This document shows, piece by piece, positions 62,233 through 62,651 of a stretch of 62,651 nucleotides of DNA. Below the pieces are notes generated by a model. It searched no databases, was not told the DNA's origin, and was given only the letters and a program-made list of their open reading frames with translations. Position 1 is the stretch's first letter. Each line of letters starts with the position of its first letter. The translations under genes and the position numbers were made by a program. Source of the stretch: Candidatus Scybalocola faecipullorum (GTDB lineage Bacteria > Bacillota > Clostridia > Lachnospirales > Lachnospiraceae); the NCBI GenBank assembly GCA_018716485.1, contig DVJY01000040.1:1-62651 (forward strand), given 5' to 3'.

Positions 62233-62651
62233 ATGCCGATGGAAAAGGATATTTTTCGTGTGATGGTCGTTTCAGGCGGTACAAAGATGGCGCAGCTTTT
62301 AAAGGAAACATTGCCTGCGGGACAGTTTATGATAATGACAAATGTGACGACAATGGGAGAGGCAAAGCGCCGTATGATGGGAACAGCGTATGATATCGTG
62401 ATCATTAATACGCCGCTGCCCGATGAATTCGGCGCAATGTCAGCAATCGACATGTCGGAACAGTACCGCTGCGGCATACTTTTATTTGTAAAAAATGAGA
62501 TGTTTGAGCAGATTTCATCTAAAGTAGAAGATTATGGCGTGCTGACGCTTGCAAAGCCGACGACAAAGCAGGCCATCTACAGTGCGGTCAAATTACTGGC
62601 GGCGACACAGATGAAACTGCGCCGCATGGAAAAAGAAAAGCTGAATCTTAA
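62233..62651 (+). CDS. NitR-like ANTAR regulator, 3' partial
   Basis: Frame open from ATG 62233 (GGAGGGAG 8 bases before) to the window end, 139 complete codons. It begins MPMEKDIFRVMVVSGGTKMA and forms a receiver-like domain in which the phospho-Asp site reads VIINTPLPDEFG, with Asn 59 in place of Asp; LAKPTTKQAI supplies the conserved Lys-Pro. Residues 120-139 start a coiled coil leading into the expected RNA-binding ANTAR domain, which lies beyond the window. Clostridial NitR, encoded next to glnA, has this pattern and is thought to act as an antiterminator. Phosphorylation is unlikely. Confidence 0.8.
   Translation, partial: MPMEKDIFRVMVVSGGTKMAQLLKETLPAGQFMIMTNVTTMGEAKRRMMGTAYDIVIINTPLPDEFGAMSAIDMSEQYRCGILLFVKNEMFEQISSKVEDYGVLTLAKPTTKQAIYSAVKLLAATQMKLRRMEKEKLNL

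Noticed and set aside
1-62651. Mobile elements, prophage, CRISPR or rRNA
   Set aside because: No transposase, integrase, phage or Cas protein, no regularly spaced repeats and no rRNA sequence seen.

Overview
The window is a contiguous stretch of chromosome from a spore-forming, Gram-positive anaerobe of the Clostridia, most likely a Lachnospiraceae member. The evidence is the gene content and order: a division and cell-wall cluster running into spoIIGA-sigE-sigG, CodY, a spoIIA operon followed directly by spoVA, a type III glutamine synthetase with an ANTAR-type nitrogen regulator, and DUF1292 and DUF4358 proteins. Shine-Dalgarno (SD) sequences are strong GGAGG types and several genes start with TTG or GTG. 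I see no insertion sequence, prophage, CRISPR array or rRNA.

Layout. 1-7378 holds the end of a division/sporulation transpeptidase, then mraY, murD, ftsW/spoVE, murA, divIB and ftsZ; murG is not in its usual place. 7500-10108 holds spoIIGA, sigE and sigG, with an upstream promoter that looks like the Spo0A-controlled spoIIG promoter of Bacillus. 10153-20250 holds a eukaryote-type hisA, ylmC/ymxH, nrdR, dtd, comM, dprA, topA, codY, rpsB and tsf. 20277-28731 holds an alcohol dehydrogenase, a spore-type amidase, a ThuA-like protein, a tRNA-Leu, a large membrane-anchored protein, gltX, a UvrD-like helicase and a DUF1292 protein. 28838-32788 is a surface O-acetylation cluster (SGNH, DUF4358, MBOAT, DHHW). 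32841-37696 is a LysR regulator divergent from a fused purL/purQ.

37697-38668 has no credible protein gene. It carries a consensus promoter, about 600 nt of AT-rich sequence full of nested inverted repeats, and a strong terminator. I read it as a large structured noncoding RNA, and it is the most interesting object in the window. 38669-43148 holds a CNNM/CorC-type transporter, a phospholipase C-like protein, folC, a 48-residue protein and a TPR membrane protein. 43286-47679 is the forespore block spoIIAA-spoIIAB-sigF followed by a 64-residue membrane protein and spoVAA-AB-AC-AD, with a consensus sigma-G promoter between sigF and the small gene.

47757-62651 is a nitrogen-assimilation region. 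gltD, gltB, asnB and a type III glutamine synthetase lie on the minus strand; a PepSY lipoprotein, a two-component system, a short type I glutamine synthetase and a NitR-like ANTAR regulator (cut by the window end) lie on the plus strand. Both glutamine synthetase genes have consensus promoters followed at once by terminator hairpins. The type III gene has two, linked by a 23-nt inverted repeat that would let the leader fold so that both terminators are destroyed. This suggests transcription attenuation, plausibly by the ANTAR protein.
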